Assembly: GCA_049841135.1 (NCBI GenBank)
Contig: JASGHK010000001.1
Location: 682,001-746,000 of the forward strand
DNA length: 64,000 nucleotides
Direction of reading: 5' to 3'
Origin: JACRCT01 sp049841135
GTDB taxonomy: Bacteria > Myxococcota > Myxococcia > Myxococcales > UBA5297
The notes under the pieces are model-generated. The model was not told the DNA's origin. It saw only the letters and a program-made list of their open reading frames with translations, and searched no databases. This document shows positions 26,990 through 37,381 of the stretch, one piece after another; position 1 is the stretch's first letter, and every line of letters begins with the position of its first letter. The position numbers were made by a program, and so were the translations under genes.

Positions 26990-28686
26990 ATGTTCCAGGC
27001 CTTCAAGGATCTCAACCGCCTGCGCGAGATCGCCGTGCTCGCCGTGCGTCACGGCTTCGGCGAGATGCTCGACCGCACGCGGCTGTGGGAGGTCCTCGGC
27101 CGCCGCGAGAAGGCCGAGACCGGGCCCGAGACCGCCCGCGAGACCACGGCCCGGCGCTTCCGCCTGCTGCTCTCCGACCTGGGCCCCACCTTCATCAAGC
27201 TCGGCCAGGTGCTCTCCACCCGGCCGGACATGCTGCCCAACGAGTACATCCAGGAGCTGACGCTCTTGCAGGACTCGGTGCCGCCCGAGCCCTCGGCCCA
27301 CGTGGTCCGCGAGAATCGAGCAGTCGTTCGGCAAGCCGCTCAAGGAGCTCTTCGAGTTCGTTGACGAGAAGCCGCTGGCCAGCGCCTCCATCGCCCAGGT
27401 CCACCGCGCGCGCACGCTCGACGGCCAGGACGTGGTGGTCAAGGTCCAGCGGCCGGACATCGCCGCGCGCATCCGCGCCGACCTCGACCTGCTCTACTAC
27501 GCGGCGCGGCTGATCGAAGCGGTGGTGGAGGAGACGGGCGTCTACACCCCGGTGGGCGTCGTCGAGGAGTTCGACCTCGCCATCCACGAGGAGCTCGACT
27601 TCCTCAACGAGGCCCGCAACATCCGCGACTTCGTCCGCCTCAACGCCACGCGCGACTACCTGCAGTTCCCCAAGCCGATTCGAGGGGCTGTGCAGCAAGA
27701 CCGTGCTGACGATGGACTTCATCAAGGGCGAGAAGCTGCGCTCCATCGACCTGGAGAAGCACGACCGCAAGCTCTTGGCGCAGCGCATCCTCGACACCGC
27801 CTTCCACGAGCTGTTCGAGGACGGCTTCTTCCACGGCGACCCCCACCCCGGGAACATCCTGGTGATGGAGGGCGACCGCCTGGGCGTGCTCGACCTGGGC
27901 GTCGTCGGCAAGATCCCCAAGCAGATGCAGGAGACCTTGGTGATGCTGGTGATGGCGGTGGGCCTGCGCGACGCGGACACCGTCGCCCGGCTCATCTACC
28001 GCGTGGCGACCCCGGACAAGCGGACCAACCTCAACGCCTTCCGGCAGGACATCCAGGGCGTCCTCGACAACTACCTGCTCAAGAAGCCCATCCTCGGGGA
28101 GATCGAGGTCAAGACAATCGTCCCCGAGCTCTCGAACCTCGCGGTCAAGTACCACGTGCGCATCCCCAAGGAGTACGCGCTGCTCTCGCGCGCCGTGGTG
28201 CTGGTGGAAGGGATGGTGCGCTGGCTGCACCCCGAGCTGAACATCGGCCAGGCGGTGATGCCGTACGCCAAGGAGCTCCTCCTCGGCCGCTACGAGACGG
28301 GCGGAATGGGTGTCCTGGGGATGAAGGCGCTCTTGCGCCTGCAGACCTTCGCCACCGACGTGCCCACCCAGCTCTCGCAGGTGCTGCTCGACCTCGAGGG
28401 CGGCAAGTTCTCGGTCAACGTCGCCAGCGACGAGCTGGAGCGGATCCACACCAACATCAAGGGCCTGGGGCTGGTGGTGTTCCTGGGGCTGCTGTCCTGC
28501 GGGCTGACCATCGGCGCGTTCCTGTCGTTCTCCAAGCTCGACTACCCCGTCTACGGAATCCCGGTGCTGGGCGGCATCGCCGTGCTGCTCATCGGGTTCC
28601 TCTTCGGCATCGTGCTCAGCTGGTCCATCGCCAGCGGGCGCATCAAGAAGATCAGCGTCCAGAAGTGGGTCCACAAGAAGAGCTGA
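26990..28686 (+). CDS. ABC1/UbiB-family atypical kinase, two frame breaks at GATC sites
   Basis: Corrected length 564 residues. Family marks: the KxGQ helix FIKLGQVLSTRPD, the Ala-rich loop ASASIAQVH, the Lys in VVVKVQRP, FFHGDPHPGNIL, and GVLDLGVVG. Two hydrophobic helices end the protein. UbiB/COQ8-type proteins are ATPases linked to isoprenoid-quinone lipids and, in other branches, lipid transport. The frame breaks at GAATC 27313-27317 and GATTC 27677-27681; removal of one base each gives VREIEQSFGKPL and PKPIEGLCSKTVL and an exact 565 codons. The ATPase gene of the lipid transporter starts 5 bases after the stop, so the kinase heads or joins that operon and may act on its lipid cargo (inference). 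Confidence 0.88.
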
Positions 28687-28691
28687 CGACC

Positions 28692-29402
28692 TTGATTGAG
28701 GCGCGCGAACTCTCGGTCCGCTACGGCGCTCGCACCGTCCTGGGGCCGCTCTCCGGCGTGCTCGGCCAGGGCGTCCTGCTGGTGTGCGGGCCGGCCCAGA
28801 GCGGCAAGACCCAGCTCCTCAAGGCGCTGTGCGGCCTGGTGCCGCTGGCCACCGGGGAGGTGAAGGTCGACGGCACCGACCTCGCGGCCGGCCCCGACGC
28901 GCTCGCGCAGATCCGCGAGCGGATCGGCATGGTCTTCCAGAACGACGCGCTCTTCGACTCGATGGACTCGCTCTCCAACGTCGCCCTGCCCCTCTTGCGC
29001 CGCAAGGTGCCCAAGGCCGAGGCCGCCGAGCGCGCCAAGGAGGCGCTGGCCCAGGTCGGCCTGACCGGCCACGAGCACGCGCTCCCCGAGCGGCTCTCCG
29101 GCGGCATGCGCAAGCGGCTGGGGCTGGCCCGGGCCATCGTCGCCAGGCCGCGATACCTGCTCGCCGACGACCCGTACGCCGGGCTCGACCCGGGCACGGT
29201 GGCCAAGGTGCGCGACCTGCTCGTCGACCTCTGGGGCGACAAGGGCGGCCTCATCATGGCTTCCGCGGACCCCGGGCCGCTCTGGGACGTCGCCGCCGAG
29301 GTGCTGGTGCTCGACGACGGCAAGATCGCGGCTTGGGGACCGAGCGGCGAGGTCCGGCGCCAGAAGAACGTGCGCGCGCTCTTCGGGGAGGCGGCGGCGT
29401 GA
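28692..29402 (+). CDS. MlaF-like ABC ATPase with degenerate catalytic site
   Basis: 236 residues from a TTG start. Walker A GPAQSGKTQ (about 33-41), Q-loop FQNDALF, intact signature LSGGMRKRLGLARA (about 135) and D-loop GLDP are present. Walker B reads LLADDP where active enzymes have D-E-P, so the catalytic Glu is Asp, and the H-loop position reads MASADP instead of x-S-H-D, so the switch His is Ala. It should bind ATP and offer a good signature motif, but hydrolyse poorly itself. The second ATPase of the operon (30894) has the opposite defects, suggesting a heterodimer with one working site. It overlaps the first permease gene by GTGA. Confidence 0.85.
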   Translation: MIEARELSVRYGARTVLGPLSGVLGQGVLLVCGPAQSGKTQLLKALCGLVPLATGEVKVDGTDLAAGPDALAQIRERIGMVFQNDALFDSMDSLSNVALPLLRRKVPKAEAAERAKEALAQVGLTGHEHALPERLSGGMRKRLGLARAIVARPRYLLADDPYAGLDPGTVAKVRDLLVDLWGDKGGLIMASADPGPLWDVAAEVLVLDDGKIAAWGPSGEVRRQKNVRALFGEAAA

Positions 29403-30175
29403 GCTCGGGCGTGCTCGGCGTCTTCGAGACCATCGGCGCGGGCGTGCGCCATACCGGTGGCCTGGCGGTCGTCACCGTCCGCGCGATCCGCGCGCTGCGC
29501 CACCTCGACCGGCGGGAGTTCGTCCGCTCGCTGGTGCGCTTCGGCTACGACTCGCTGCCCCTGGGCGCGCTGGTCGCGGTCTTCACCGGCGGCATCCTGG
29601 TCATCCTGGCCGACCTGAACGTCGCCCGGTACGGTGCGCGGGCGGTGGTGGGCTGGGCCGCCGGCTACACCGTGCTCCAGGAGTTCGCCCCGCTCTTCAC
29701 CGCGCTGGTGCTGACCGGCCGCGTCGGCGCGCGAAACGCGGCGGAGCTGGCCTCGATGAACATCGGCGGCCAGCTCGAGGGCCTGCGCGGCGTCGGGGTG
29801 GATCCCTTCGCGCTGCTGGTGGCGCCCCGGGTCGCGGCGAGCACGGTGGGCGTCGGCCTCCTGGGCGTCGTCTGCGCGCTCGTCGCCGTCATCTTCTCCG
29901 CCATCTTCGGCAAGCTGATGCTCGACATCGACATCGGCATGTTCTTCCGCAGCTTCGAAGAGCTGCTGTCGTGGGGCGACCTCTTCATCTGCATCGTCAA
30001 GACCATGGTCTTCGGGGCGATCATCGCGCTGGTCTCGACCCGGGCGGGCCTGGGAGCGCGCGGCGGTGCCCAGGCCGTCGGCCGCGCCGCGGCGTCTTCG
30101 GTGGTCTCCGCCTCCGCGGTCCTCGTCGCCGTCGACTGGGTGCTCACCGTGCTCCTGCACAAGGTGCTCGGATGA
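29399..30175 (+). CDS. MlaE/YrbE-family lipid transporter permease, first copy
   Basis: 258 residues from a GTG overlapping the preceding stop. The MlaE fold is clear: five hydrophobic helices, and the conserved loop FTALVLTGRVGARNAAELASM, followed by GQLEGLRGVGVDPFALLVAPR, matches the E-L-G-x-M/coupling-helix region of MlaE (typically AEIGTMxVxEQIDAL). Here the coupling loop reads MNIGGQLEGLRGVG, more divergent than in the second permease. The protein should span the inner membrane and move phospholipid or another hydrophobic substrate. Its stop overlaps the next permease start (ATGA at 30172). Two different permeases point to a heterodimer, as in YrbEA/YrbEB of mycobacterial Mce systems. 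Confidence 0.9.
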   Translation: MSSGVLGVFETIGAGVRHTGGLAVVTVRAIRALRHLDRREFVRSLVRFGYDSLPLGALVAVFTGGILVILADLNVARYGARAVVGWAAGYTVLQEFAPLFTALVLTGRVGARNAAELASMNIGGQLEGLRGVGVDPFALLVAPRVAASTVGVGLLGVVCALVAVIFSAIFGKLMLDIDIGMFFRSFEELLSWGDLFICIVKTMVFGAIIALVSTRAGLGARGGAQAVGRAAASSVVSASAVLVAVDWVLTVLLHKVLG

Positions 30176-30894
30176 GCCGCCCGTTCGCCTTCCTCTCCGA
30201 GCTGCGCCGGGCCCTGCGCCGCGGGATGCCCCAGGGCGAGCTCGTCCGCCAGACCTACGAGATAGGCAACCGGTCGATGCTGCTGGTGGTGGGCGGCATG
30301 ATGTTCTTCGGCGCAGTGCTGATGGCGCACGGCAGCGTGCAGGCCCGGCGCGTGGTCGGCGACTTCTCGGTGGTCGGCCCACCCTACTTCCAGCTCTTGC
30401 TGCGCGAGCTGGGGCCCACGTTCGCCGGCGTGCTGGCGGCGGTTCGCCTGGGTGCGGCGCTCTCGGCGGAGCTGGCCTCGATGCAGGTGACCGAGCAGGT
30501 CGACGCCCTCAAGATGTCGGCGGGCGACCCGATCTCCGACCTCGTGCTGCCGCGGCTGCTGGGCGGGCTCATCGCCATCCCCTGCCTCATCGTCGCCGGC
30601 ACCATGGCCGCGGCGATCGTCTCGTCGGTGGTGGCCAACGTCGGCTACGCCGCCGACGGCGGGGCGTTCCTGGACGCGGCGCTGGTGACCCGCGGCGACC
30701 TCTTGTCCTTCTGGATCAAGACGCTGCTCTACGGAGTCGCCATCCCCGCGACCTCGGTCTGGGCCGGCATGCAGGCCCGCGGCGGCGCGGCGGCCGTGGG
30801 CGAAGCGACGACCAAGGGCGTGGTCTGGGCCAGCGTCTCGGTGCTGGTCATCGACTGGGCGGTGAGCGGCGTGCTCAACACGGTGGTGAAGTGA
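30172..30894 (+). CDS. MlaE/YrbE-family lipid transporter permease, second copy
   Basis: 240 residues. The MlaE signature is well kept: LRELGPTFAGVLAAVRLGAA, then SAELASMQVTEQVDALKMSAG and LVLPRLLGG, which is the family's E-Q-V-D-A-L coupling helix. Five hydrophobic segments follow the usual order. It pairs with the gene at 29399, from which it differs throughout, so the two arose by an old duplication and not a recent one. The start overlaps the previous stop (ATGA) and its own stop overlaps the second ATPase start (TGATG at 30892-30896). Confidence 0.92.
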   Translation: MSRPFAFLSELRRALRRGMPQGELVRQTYEIGNRSMLLVVGGMMFFGAVLMAHGSVQARRVVGDFSVVGPPYFQLLLRELGPTFAGVLAAVRLGAALSAELASMQVTEQVDALKMSAGDPISDLVLPRLLGGLIAIPCLIVAGTMAAAIVSSVVANVGYAADGGAFLDAALVTRGDLLSFWIKTLLYGVAIPATSVWAGMQARGGAAAVGEATTKGVVWASVSVLVIDWAVSGVLNTVVK

Positions 30895-31697
30895 TGGCGC
30901 AGCCGGCACCCGCTCTGGCCGACCGTCCCCAGGTCGAGGCATCCACCGCGGAGGCGATGATCCGCCTGATCGGCGTCCACAAGCGCTTCTCAGGGCGTCC
31001 GGTCCTGGCCGGGGTGAACCTCGAGCTGCCCAGCGGCGGCGTGACCTTCGTCGTGGGGCGCAGCGGCGCTGGAAAGAGCGTCCTCTCGCGCTGCTGCGTG
31101 GGGCTGATGCGCGTCGATGCCGGAGAGGTTCACGTCGACGGCGAGCGGATCGACCAGTGGCCCGAGCGCAAGCTCAACGAGCTTCGGCGGCGCGTCTCCT
31201 ATGTGGTCCAGGGCTCGGCCCTGCTCGACTGGATGTCGCTCGTCGACAACGTCTGCGTGCCCCTGGTGCGCGGGCTCGAGATCAAGCCGGTCGAGGCGAG
31301 AGAGCGCGCCCATGCGGCGCTGGCCAAGGTCGGGCTCTCGGATCTCGCCGACCGCTCACCTCAGGAAGTCGGCCCCGGGGCACGCAAGCGGGCCTCCATC
31401 GCGCGGGCCTTGGCGCTGGCTCCCAAGGCGGTGCTCTACGACGAGCCGACGACCGGCCTCGACCCGGCGGCGGCGCGCGGCGTCGACGACGTCATCCGCG
31501 AGCTGGCAAACCAGGGCACGACCGCGCTCGTCGTCTCGCACGACCTCGCGTCGATCGAGCGGATCTCCGACCGCGTCGCGTTGCTCGACGAGGGCGTCAT
31601 CGCCTTCCATGGGCCGGGTACGGAGTTCTTCGCCAAGCGCGAGGAACTGCCGGCGCTGAAGCGCTTCTTCCGGCAGGGAGAGGTAACGAGCGCTTGA
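30894..31697 (+). CDS. MlaF-like ABC ATPase with degenerate signature motif
   Basis: 267 residues. Walker A GRSGAGKS (about 55-62), Q-loop VVQGSALLDWMS, Walker B VLYDEPTTGLDP with the catalytic Glu, and H-loop VVSHDL are all intact. The signature motif, LSGGM/Q in active ABC proteins, reads VGPGARKRASIARAL, so two of its key residues are changed. In an ABC dimer this copy would supply the catalytic Walker B and His while the partner at 28692 supplies the signature. The N-terminal 20 residues are Ala/Pro-rich. It directly follows the second permease. The lipoprotein gene and the MCE protein gene downstream complete the transporter set. Confidence 0.88.
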   Translation: MAQPAPALADRPQVEASTAEAMIRLIGVHKRFSGRPVLAGVNLELPSGGVTFVVGRSGAGKSVLSRCCVGLMRVDAGEVHVDGERIDQWPERKLNELRRRVSYVVQGSALLDWMSLVDNVCVPLVRGLEIKPVEARERAHAALAKVGLSDLADRSPQEVGPGARKRASIARALALAPKAVLYDEPTTGLDPAAARGVDDVIRELANQGTTALVVSHDLASIERISDRVALLDEGVIAFHGPGTEFFAKREELPALKRFFRQGEVTSA

Positions 31698-31744
31698 CGG
31701 CTGCTTGACCCAGCCCGGCGCCCGGTGCTTGTCTGCCCACCTCC

Positions 31745-32734
31745 ATGCGTCGCGCCGTTGCCGCCCTCTCCCTCTCCGCTCTCGCCGCGGCGCTAGCCTT
31801 GCCCTCGGGATGCTTCGAGCCACCGCGGAAACCCGACGCCGGCTTCATCCCCTGCACCCCCTCCCCGGCCCCGGACGCCGGCACGCCCTGCGCGGAAGAC
31901 GAGACCTGCCAGTACATCTCCGCGACGAGCTATGGCTGCGTCCCCGCCGGCGATGCGGGCGACTACGCGCCCTGCGAGGAGAAGCGCTGTGCGCCCGGCT
32001 TCTTCTGCGCCACGCCGCCCAACGCCGAGCACCCGTATTGCCTCGGGCTGTGCCGGAAGGACTCGGACTGCCCGCAGGACAAAGGGATGGAGCTGTGCGC
32101 CCTCGCCCTCGTCGAGGGCGGCCCTCCGGCGCTCTGCCAGCGCTTCACCCCCTGCGACCCTCTCGCGAGCCCCAACAGCTGTTCGTGGTCCGCGGACAAG
32201 TGCTCGCTCTGGAGGTTGCCGGGGCCGTTCGTCTGCATGGCTCCCGGCAGCGGCATCGACTACGCGCCGTGCGACTCGGAGTCCGACTGCGCGAAGTACC
32301 ACGCCTGCGTCCAGTACGGCAGCTCGCCCTCGGTCTGCGTGCACGTCTGCTCCACCGACGACGACTGCCCCCCCGACCAGCTCGAGCTGTGCTTGCGCCG
32401 CAACTACCCCGAGAGACCGCCGATCTTCTGCGAGCGCGTTCACGCCTGCTCGCCCGACCTGCAGAACTGCGGCACCGACGACCAGTCGTGCTACCCCTAC
32501 CTGACGAGCGGCAAGGAGGCGCGCGTGGCGAGCGTCATGGGCATCTGCCGCACGACGGGGACCAAGACCCTGGGCGAGCCCTGCAACTACCTGAGCGACT
32601 GTGCCAGGGGGTTCGCCTGCCTGAAGGTCAGCACCGAGGTCTCGCTCTGCCGGACCATCTGCGCGGTCGACGGGGGGACCTGCCCCTCCGGCCTCTGCAA
32701 CCCAATCAACAGCCACTTTGGCGCCTGCTACTGA
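31745..32734 (+). CDS. Cys-rich lipoprotein inside the Mla/Mce-like cluster
   Basis: 329 residues. The signal peptide MRRAVAALSLSALAAALALP ends at a lipobox (LPSGC). The mature part has more than 25 Cys in short repeats such as ESDCAKYHACVQYG and TDDDCPPDQLELC, likely all in disulfides, as in many myxobacterial surface lipoproteins. It lies between the second ATPase gene (47-base gap) and the MCE gene (21-base gap), all on the + strand. This is the position where other Mla operons carry the periplasmic or outer-membrane lipoprotein component, so it may replace MlaA/MlaC-type factors (inference); no sequence likeness to those is visible. Confidence 0.75.
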   Translation: MRRAVAALSLSALAAALALPSGCFEPPRKPDAGFIPCTPSPAPDAGTPCAEDETCQYISATSYGCVPAGDAGDYAPCEEKRCAPGFFCATPPNAEHPYCLGLCRKDSDCPQDKGMELCALALVEGGPPALCQRFTPCDPLASPNSCSWSADKCSLWRLPGPFVCMAPGSGIDYAPCDSESDCAKYHACVQYGSSPSVCVHVCSTDDDCPPDQLELCLRRNYPERPPIFCERVHACSPDLQNCGTDDQSCYPYLTSGKEARVASVMGICRTTGTKTLGEPCNYLSDCARGFACLKVSTEVSLCRTICAVDGGTCPSGLCNPINSHFGACY

Positions 32735-32755
32735 GCCGCTAGGATTCGCATCGCC

Positions 32756-33766
32756 ATGGAAGAGCACCGCCTCGAGCTCAAAGTCGGCCTCCTCATCGTG
32801 CTCGCGGTCGCGGGCTGCGCAGCGCTGCTCTACCTGCTGGGCGAGCTGCGCCTGACCTCCGGCGCGCGGATGACGGTCCAGTTCTCCCACACCGGCGGCG
32901 TCCCCGAGGGCGCGCCGGTCAAGTTCGCCGGCGTGCGCGTGGGCCGTGTCGCCAAGCTCAAGCTCGAGCCCGGCCGCCGGGACGACAAGGGCGGCGCGCT
33001 CCCGGTGGACATGGAGCTGGAGCTCGACAAGACGCTCTTCGACGACCTGGGCACCAACGCGCGCTTCGTGGTGGCGACCCAGGGCCCGCTCGGCGAGCCG
33101 TTCGTGGAGATCGACCCCGGCCCCGCCTCCAAGGAGCGGATCAGATTCGGCGCCGTGGTCCGCGGCAACGACCCGCCGCGCATGGACCTGCTCATGTCCA
33201 AGCTCGACTCCTTCGTCTCCGGCGCGACCGAGATCCTGGGCAGCGGTGAAGACGCCAAGTCCATCGTCTCCAAGGTCGTCAACCTGGCCGACAAGACGGA
33301 CAAGACGCTCGACGAGGTGCGCCCGCTGGCGATGACGGCGGTGCAGGACCTCTCCGAGGCGGCGCGCGAGCTCAAGGGCCTCGCCCACACGGCCAACGGC
33401 ATGCTGGCCGACCGGGGCACCGGCCGCGTGATGATCGAAGACATGGCCGCGGTGAGCGCCCAGCTGCGCAAGGACCTGCCGGGCATCACCGAGAAGGCGC
33501 AGAAGGCGGCGGACGGCGCGGCGGCGGTGGCCGGCCAGTTCACGCCCGAGGACGGCCAGAAGCTCAAGGAGGCGCTCGCCCGCTACGAGAAGGCCGGCGC
33601 CCAGCTCAACGACGTCGCCGCCCGGGCCGAGAAGCTGCTCGCGCGCATCGAAGCGGGCGAAGGGACGATCGGTGGGATGGTGAAGGACCCGGCGGTCTAC
33701 GAAGACTTCAAGGCCCTGGTCACCGACCTCAAGAAGCACCCGTGGAAGGTCCTCTGGAAGGACTAG
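32756..33766 (+). CDS. MCE-domain protein (MlaD/PqiB-like substrate-binding subunit)
   Basis: 336 residues. One N-terminal membrane helix (VGLLIVLAVAGCAALLYLLG) is followed by an MCE domain (about 38-115: GVPEGAPVKFAGVRVGRVAKL, then FVVATQGPLGEPFVEIDPG) and a long helical tail with amphipathic repeats. MCE proteins form hexameric rings that carry lipids between membranes, anchored to MlaE/MlaF complexes. A single MCE domain makes it MlaD-like, and the long tail recalls the needle-forming subunits. It is the last gene of the cluster; typA follows after a 189-base gap with its own promoter signals. Together with 28692-31697 it makes a complete importer or exporter. Confidence 0.92.
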   Translation: MEEHRLELKVGLLIVLAVAGCAALLYLLGELRLTSGARMTVQFSHTGGVPEGAPVKFAGVRVGRVAKLKLEPGRRDDKGGALPVDMELELDKTLFDDLGTNARFVVATQGPLGEPFVEIDPGPASKERIRFGAVVRGNDPPRMDLLMSKLDSFVSGATEILGSGEDAKSIVSKVVNLADKTDKTLDEVRPLAMTAVQDLSEAARELKGLAHTANGMLADRGTGRVMIEDMAAVSAQLRKDLPGITEKAQKAADGAAAVAGQFTPEDGQKLKEALARYEKAGAQLNDVAARAEKLLARIEAGEGTIGGMVKDPAVYEDFKALVTDLKKHPWKVLWKD

Positions 33767-33782
33767 CGGGCCCTCGGCTGGC

Positions 33783-33808
33783 CGTTGTTTCTAACGTTAG
33801 AAACGACG
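33783..33808. promoter_or_regulatory. Palindrome between the MCE gene and typA
   Basis: A perfect 18-base palindrome GTTTCTAACGTTAGAAAC (33787-33804), extended to 26 bases with one mismatch pair (33783-33808). With no loop and no T run it fits a dimeric repressor operator better than a terminator. It lies about 64 bases upstream of the typA -35 candidate. Confidence 0.5.
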
Positions 33809-33871
33809 GTCCGGCGGGCGGCGACAGAAACTGGCGTCGCAAGTTGTTGATATCCCGATGCAATTCCCCGG

Positions 33872-33900
33872 TAGCCAAGCGAGCGCCGGCGGACTATAAC
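33872..33900 (+). promoter_or_regulatory. Candidate typA promoter
   Basis: TAGCCA (33872-33877; 4 of 6), 17 bases, then TATAAC (33895-33900; 5 of 6). It predicts a leader of about 50 bases before typA. Motif evidence only. Confidence 0.45.
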
Positions 33901-33955
33901 TCCGCGCCCTTTACGCTTGAGTCCAGGAGTCGGCGGTAGCCGCTAGACAACCCGA

Positions 33956-35797
<1,842 letters not shown>

Positions 35798-36125
35798 TCC
35801 GCGCCTCGACTCTGGCTGCTCTTGCAGGCCTCCCCACCGCTGGTGGGCGAGGCCTGCGGGCTATCGAGGCTCGGGAGGTAGATAGCCAGGACTGCCGGAT
35901 GGAGACCGGGGGCTGAACGCCCCCGGCTATCTGCACGAAGGCCACTGAAGTGGGCTGTGGCCTGGCACTCCACCGTGGAGTCGCGGCCGAGCCCCCGGGG
36001 CCAGGGGCTATCGGGCTACAGATTGAGGTGGGTTGCCAAACGGGGGATACCCACTTCCCCTTGGAGAAACAACGGGTTCCCTGCTTCTCGTGATCCCGAT
36101 CACGCGAACGCGCCAAGCGCCTTCT
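35798..36125. other. Hairpin-rich convergent gap after typA
   Basis: No gene fits here. Five consecutive inverted repeats fill 35825-36009: CAGGCCT...CCCACC/GGTGGG...AGGCCTG (35825-35856); AGATAG/CTATCT around CCGGGGGC/GCCCCCGG (35880-35932); GGCCAC/GTGGCC (35940-35962); ACTCCA/TGGAGT (35967-35981); AGCCCC/GGGGCT (35990-36009). The first is placed as a typA terminator but has no T run. The series could be a double terminator between converging genes or a structured RNA. Confidence 0.5.
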
Positions 36126-37001
36126 CTAGCGGCACATCGAGTATTCCTTGCCGTCCGCCTTGAGGATCCACGACCCGCTGGAGTTCTGCGTCAGGCTGGC
36201 GTTGACGTCTTGGAAGCCCATGCCGCTGCCGTCATCAACGTAGAGCCGCAGGTTCTGGATTCGCCAGCGCATCGTGGTGCCGCTGTTCGACTGCCCGGCG
36301 ACCGTGCCGCCGTATCCGGAGCTGTAGGTCTCGGCGCCGCTGTTCATCACGATGGTCCCGTCTTGGCGGAAGTAGCCCTTCGAAGACCGCGTCGTGCCGG
36401 TGGTCTGGTTGTAGCTGAACGAGCACCAGCCCGTGGAGAGCAGCAGCTGGGCGATCTGCGAGTCCTGCGGGCCGTTGCCGACGGGGCCGCCAGCGGGCAC
36501 CTGGGCGCCTGGCTGCGGCTGCTGGCCACGTGGCGCCGGCCCCTGAGGCTGGCCCCCTGCCGGCTGCTGCTGGCCGTTCTTGGCGAGCCAGGCCTGCGCG
36601 GCGGCCATCGCCTCCGCCTCCGCCTGCTCGTCGGTCACCTCGTCTTCCTTTTTCTTGTTCGCCTTGGCGGCCGCCTTCTGCAGCGCGCTGGGGCCCTTGC
36701 CGGCCGCGCCGACCTTGGTCCAGCTCATCTGCATGCCGGCCATGGTCAGCGTCAGCTTGTTGCCGGCCAGCTTGAAGGGGACGGTGTCCGTGTCGATGGT
36801 GAGCTGGTTGCCCTTGACCGACCACTTCATCTCGTCGCCGCCCATGTTGGCGCTGCCGTCCGCACGGAGCTCGAGCGTCTCCTCGGCGCTGGCGTCCATC
36901 GTGTATTTGCCGACGAGCTGCTCCTTGGACGCCTGTCCAAACGCTGAAGCGGTCCAGAGCAGGCCGACCAACGTGAGACCCACCGAAGTGATGCGCGTCA
37001 T
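36126..37001 (-). CDS. Exported protein of unknown function with Gln/Pro-rich middle
   Basis: 291 residues with a signal peptide (SVGLTLVGLLWTASAFGQA). The first 100 residues resemble lipocalin-like or DUF5640-type small barrels (LVGKYTMDASAEETLELRAD, then MKWSVKGNQLTIDTDTVPF). The middle (130-170) is low complexity, rich in Gln, Pro and Gly. The last 110 residues repeat the small-barrel style with WCSFSYN, GYFRQDGTIVMNSGAETYSS and the C-terminal CR. Two Cys flank this domain and may pair. Likely periplasmic. It converges with typA across the hairpin-rich gap. No specific function can be given. Confidence 0.65.
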   Translation of the reverse strand: MTRITSVGLTLVGLLWTASAFGQASKEQLVGKYTMDASAEETLELRADGSANMGGDEMKWSVKGNQLTIDTDTVPFKLAGNKLTLTMAGMQMSWTKVGAAGKGPSALQKAAAKANKKKEDEVTDEQAEAEAMAAAQAWLAKNGQQQPAGGQPQGPAPRGQQPQPGAQVPAGGPVGNGPQDSQIAQLLLSTGWCSFSYNQTTGTTRSSKGYFRQDGTIVMNSGAETYSSGYGGTVAGQSNSGTTMRWRIQNLRLYVDDGSGMGFQDVNASLTQNSSGSWILKADGKEYSMCR

Positions 37002-37159
37002 CCGTCACCCCTCTTTCCGCTCGTGAATGGGCGGAATCCTAGCCTGGAAAAACGAAGAGGGCCTCTCGGTTTCCCGAGATCCGACCACCCAGGCACAGAA
37101 CGGCCTCCGGAGCCCCGCCCCCGAGTCTCGTCGTTGCCCGAACCGCTGCCAACGTGGCC

Positions 37160-37360
37160 TCAAAAGGCTTCCATGAGCTTGCGCAACCGCGCCTCCTCCT
37201 CGAGGTGGGCCTGCTCCTCCTCGGGCGAGCCGCATTGGCAGCGCTCCCATGGTTTCGGCAGGGAGACGGGCCGCGGGCTCCGGTCGGGCTTCGGCTTCTT
37301 CGATGAGACCGGCCCCTTCGCCTGGGGTGCCTGGGGCTTCTTTTTCGCTGACTTGGCCAT
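37160..37360 (-). CDS. Small basic protein with a CxC motif
   Basis: 66 residues: a Lys/Pro/Ala-rich first half (AKSAKKKPQAPQAKG), then PWERCQCGSPEEEQAHLEEE and a short helix. A very good ribosome site (aaggaggg) 4-5 bases before the ATG supports it as a real gene. It follows the gene at 37382-37698 after 21 bases on the same strand and is probably co-transcribed. The basic tail and CQC recall small nucleic-acid or metal-binding proteins, but no family is recognised. Confidence 0.6.
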   Translation of the reverse strand: MAKSAKKKPQAPQAKGPVSSKKPKPDRSPRPVSLPKPWERCQCGSPEEEQAHLEEEARLRKLMEAF

Positions 37361-37381
37361 CGAGCCCTCCTTGGTTCGCTG

